Shown: positions 63,891-64,000 of the stretch, piece after piece
Position numbering within the stretch: the stretch's first letter is position 1
How the letters are laid out: every line of letters begins with the position of its first letter
From: Utricularia gibba
Taxonomy: Eukaryota; Streptophyta; Magnoliopsida; Lamiales; Lentibulariaceae
NCBI GenBank assembly: GCA_002189035.1
Contig: NEEC01000247.1
Span: forward strand, 1 to 64,000
DNA: 64,000 nucleotides
Direction of reading: 5' to 3'
Made by a program: the position numbers and the translations under genes
The notes under the pieces: model-generated
Told to the model about the DNA's origin: nothing
What the model saw: the letters and a program-made list of their open reading frames with translations, nothing else
Database searches by the model: none

Positions 63891-64000
63891 AAACCCAACG
63901 TTAATAAATGGATCACTTTTTTCCCGGGCTACAAATGACTATGGGCCCGAGCCCGACCCGACCTCCGGCCCGATCCTGGTGCCCCTCGAGAGCGCCTCCT
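63714..64000 (+). repeat. Last, incomplete monomer (window edge)
   Basis: The first 287 bases of a type b copy (AAAAAATGCATGTTGA, CAATGAAAGCACC, GTAAGCAG, TTTCCCGGG). It stops at GAGCGCCTCCT, about 28 bases before a normal monomer end. The array therefore continues beyond the window. Confidence 0.9.

Larger units (their letters stand above)
1..64000 (+). repeat. Satellite DNA array, about 207 tandem monomers of up to 315 bp
   Basis: The same sequence returns every 300-315 bases from the first base to the last, always in the same orientation. Each copy begins CCATTTGGGGTGCTCATGAC and ends in an A-rich stretch before the next CCATTTGG. Copies differ mostly by deletions of 1-3 bases and a limited set of recurrent substitutions. 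No retroelement, unique spacer or inverted segment longer than about 10 bp interrupts it, and both ends fall inside a monomer, so the true array is longer. It encodes nothing recognisable. Satellites of this kind usually form centromeric, pericentromeric or subtelomeric heterochromatin; which of these applies cannot be read from the sequence. The copy number is my estimate from spacing (60 intervals counted between 34.7 and 53.3 kb average about 308 bp). Confidence 0.98.
53595..64000 (+). repeat. Array domain III: trimeric higher-order repeat of about 930 bp with diverged members
   Basis: Three monomer types recur in the order a-b-c. Type a has CGTTGAATAGG with GGGCGCAGG and often ends ATATAAATCTTGTGG. 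Type b has CTTCAAAAAATGCATGA or similar in place of the CAATAAATGCATCACGA stretch, then CAATGAAAGCACCAA, CATGTAAGCAG and TTTCCCGGG. Type c has CGTCAAATAGACC or CGTCGAATAGACC, CCGAAACTTGGGT and often AAAAAAGACAAGC. GCGCAGG copies recur near 53.59, 54.53, 55.45, 57.89, 58.83, 59.75, 60.68 and 62.23 kb, mostly about 930 bp apart, with some gaps from missing or inserted monomers. These members carry more true substitutions than those in domains I and II, so the block is either older or came from a different part of the array. Confidence 0.8.

Noticed and set aside
1-64000. CRISPR array
   Set aside because: The repeat is about 310 bp with no unique spacers, and no cas-like gene is present. CRISPR repeats are roughly 20-50 bp with spacers of similar size.
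1-64000. 45S rDNA intergenic spacer subrepeats
   Set aside because: No rRNA gene border or core polymerase I promoter word (TATATA followed by a G run) was seen. The array is also far longer than a spacer would allow without an rRNA unit.
1-64000. Solo LTRs or a tandem retroelement
   Set aside because: The TATAAA word and AATAAA words give an LTR-like impression, but there is no TG...CA boundary, target-site duplication, primer-binding site or polyprotein. The X-Y duplication explains the repeated words better.
1-64000. Telomeric repeats or a telomere-associated boundary
   Set aside because: No run of TTTAGGG, TTAGGG or their complements appears anywhere.

Overview
The whole 64,000-base window is one uninterrupted satellite DNA array. 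I see no gene, RNA gene, transposon or non-repetitive DNA in it. About 207 head-to-tail copies of a monomer follow one another in the same orientation. The array runs off both edges: the window opens at the end of one copy and closes 287 bases into another. The full-length monomer is 315 bp (47620-47934). Most copies are 300-315 bp because they carry small deletions. The many short open frames on both strands are translations of the same repeat in different frames and are not genes.

The monomer is itself an old duplication. Hand alignment of its first 158 bp (half X) with its last 157 bp (half Y) gives about 59% identity with almost no gaps. The halves share a box (AATAAATG, one base, ATCAC, then a T-rich end), a CGA.AGC.CC block and an AAGCTT site. 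The organisation is therefore nested: a roughly 157-bp ancestral unit, a 315-bp X+Y monomer, then dimers (about 620 bp) or trimers (about 930 bp) of monomer variants.

Three domains can be told apart by diagnostic variants. From 1 to about 33.1 kb, two monomer classes (A and B) are intermingled, often as an A-B dimer. From about 33.1 to 53.6 kb the array is more uniform, and the GCGCAGG variant common on both sides is absent. From about 53.6 kb to the end, a trimer of about 930 bp appears, with four consecutive units at 57821-61540, and its members are more diverged and richer in CpG decay. A few badly deleted copies (8.3, 17.9, 36.1-36.7 and 45.3 kb) interrupt the order. The copy at 45.3 kb looks like an X/Y hybrid of half length.

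Organism: the sequence is a eukaryotic, heterochromatic-type satellite. The unit sizes (about 157 and 315 bp, near one and two nucleosomes), the GC-rich CCCGACCCGACC stretch and the CpG-decay pattern fit a flowering plant best. That is an inference, and I do not recognise the family by name. A centromeric or other heterochromatic location is plausible but cannot be shown from this window.
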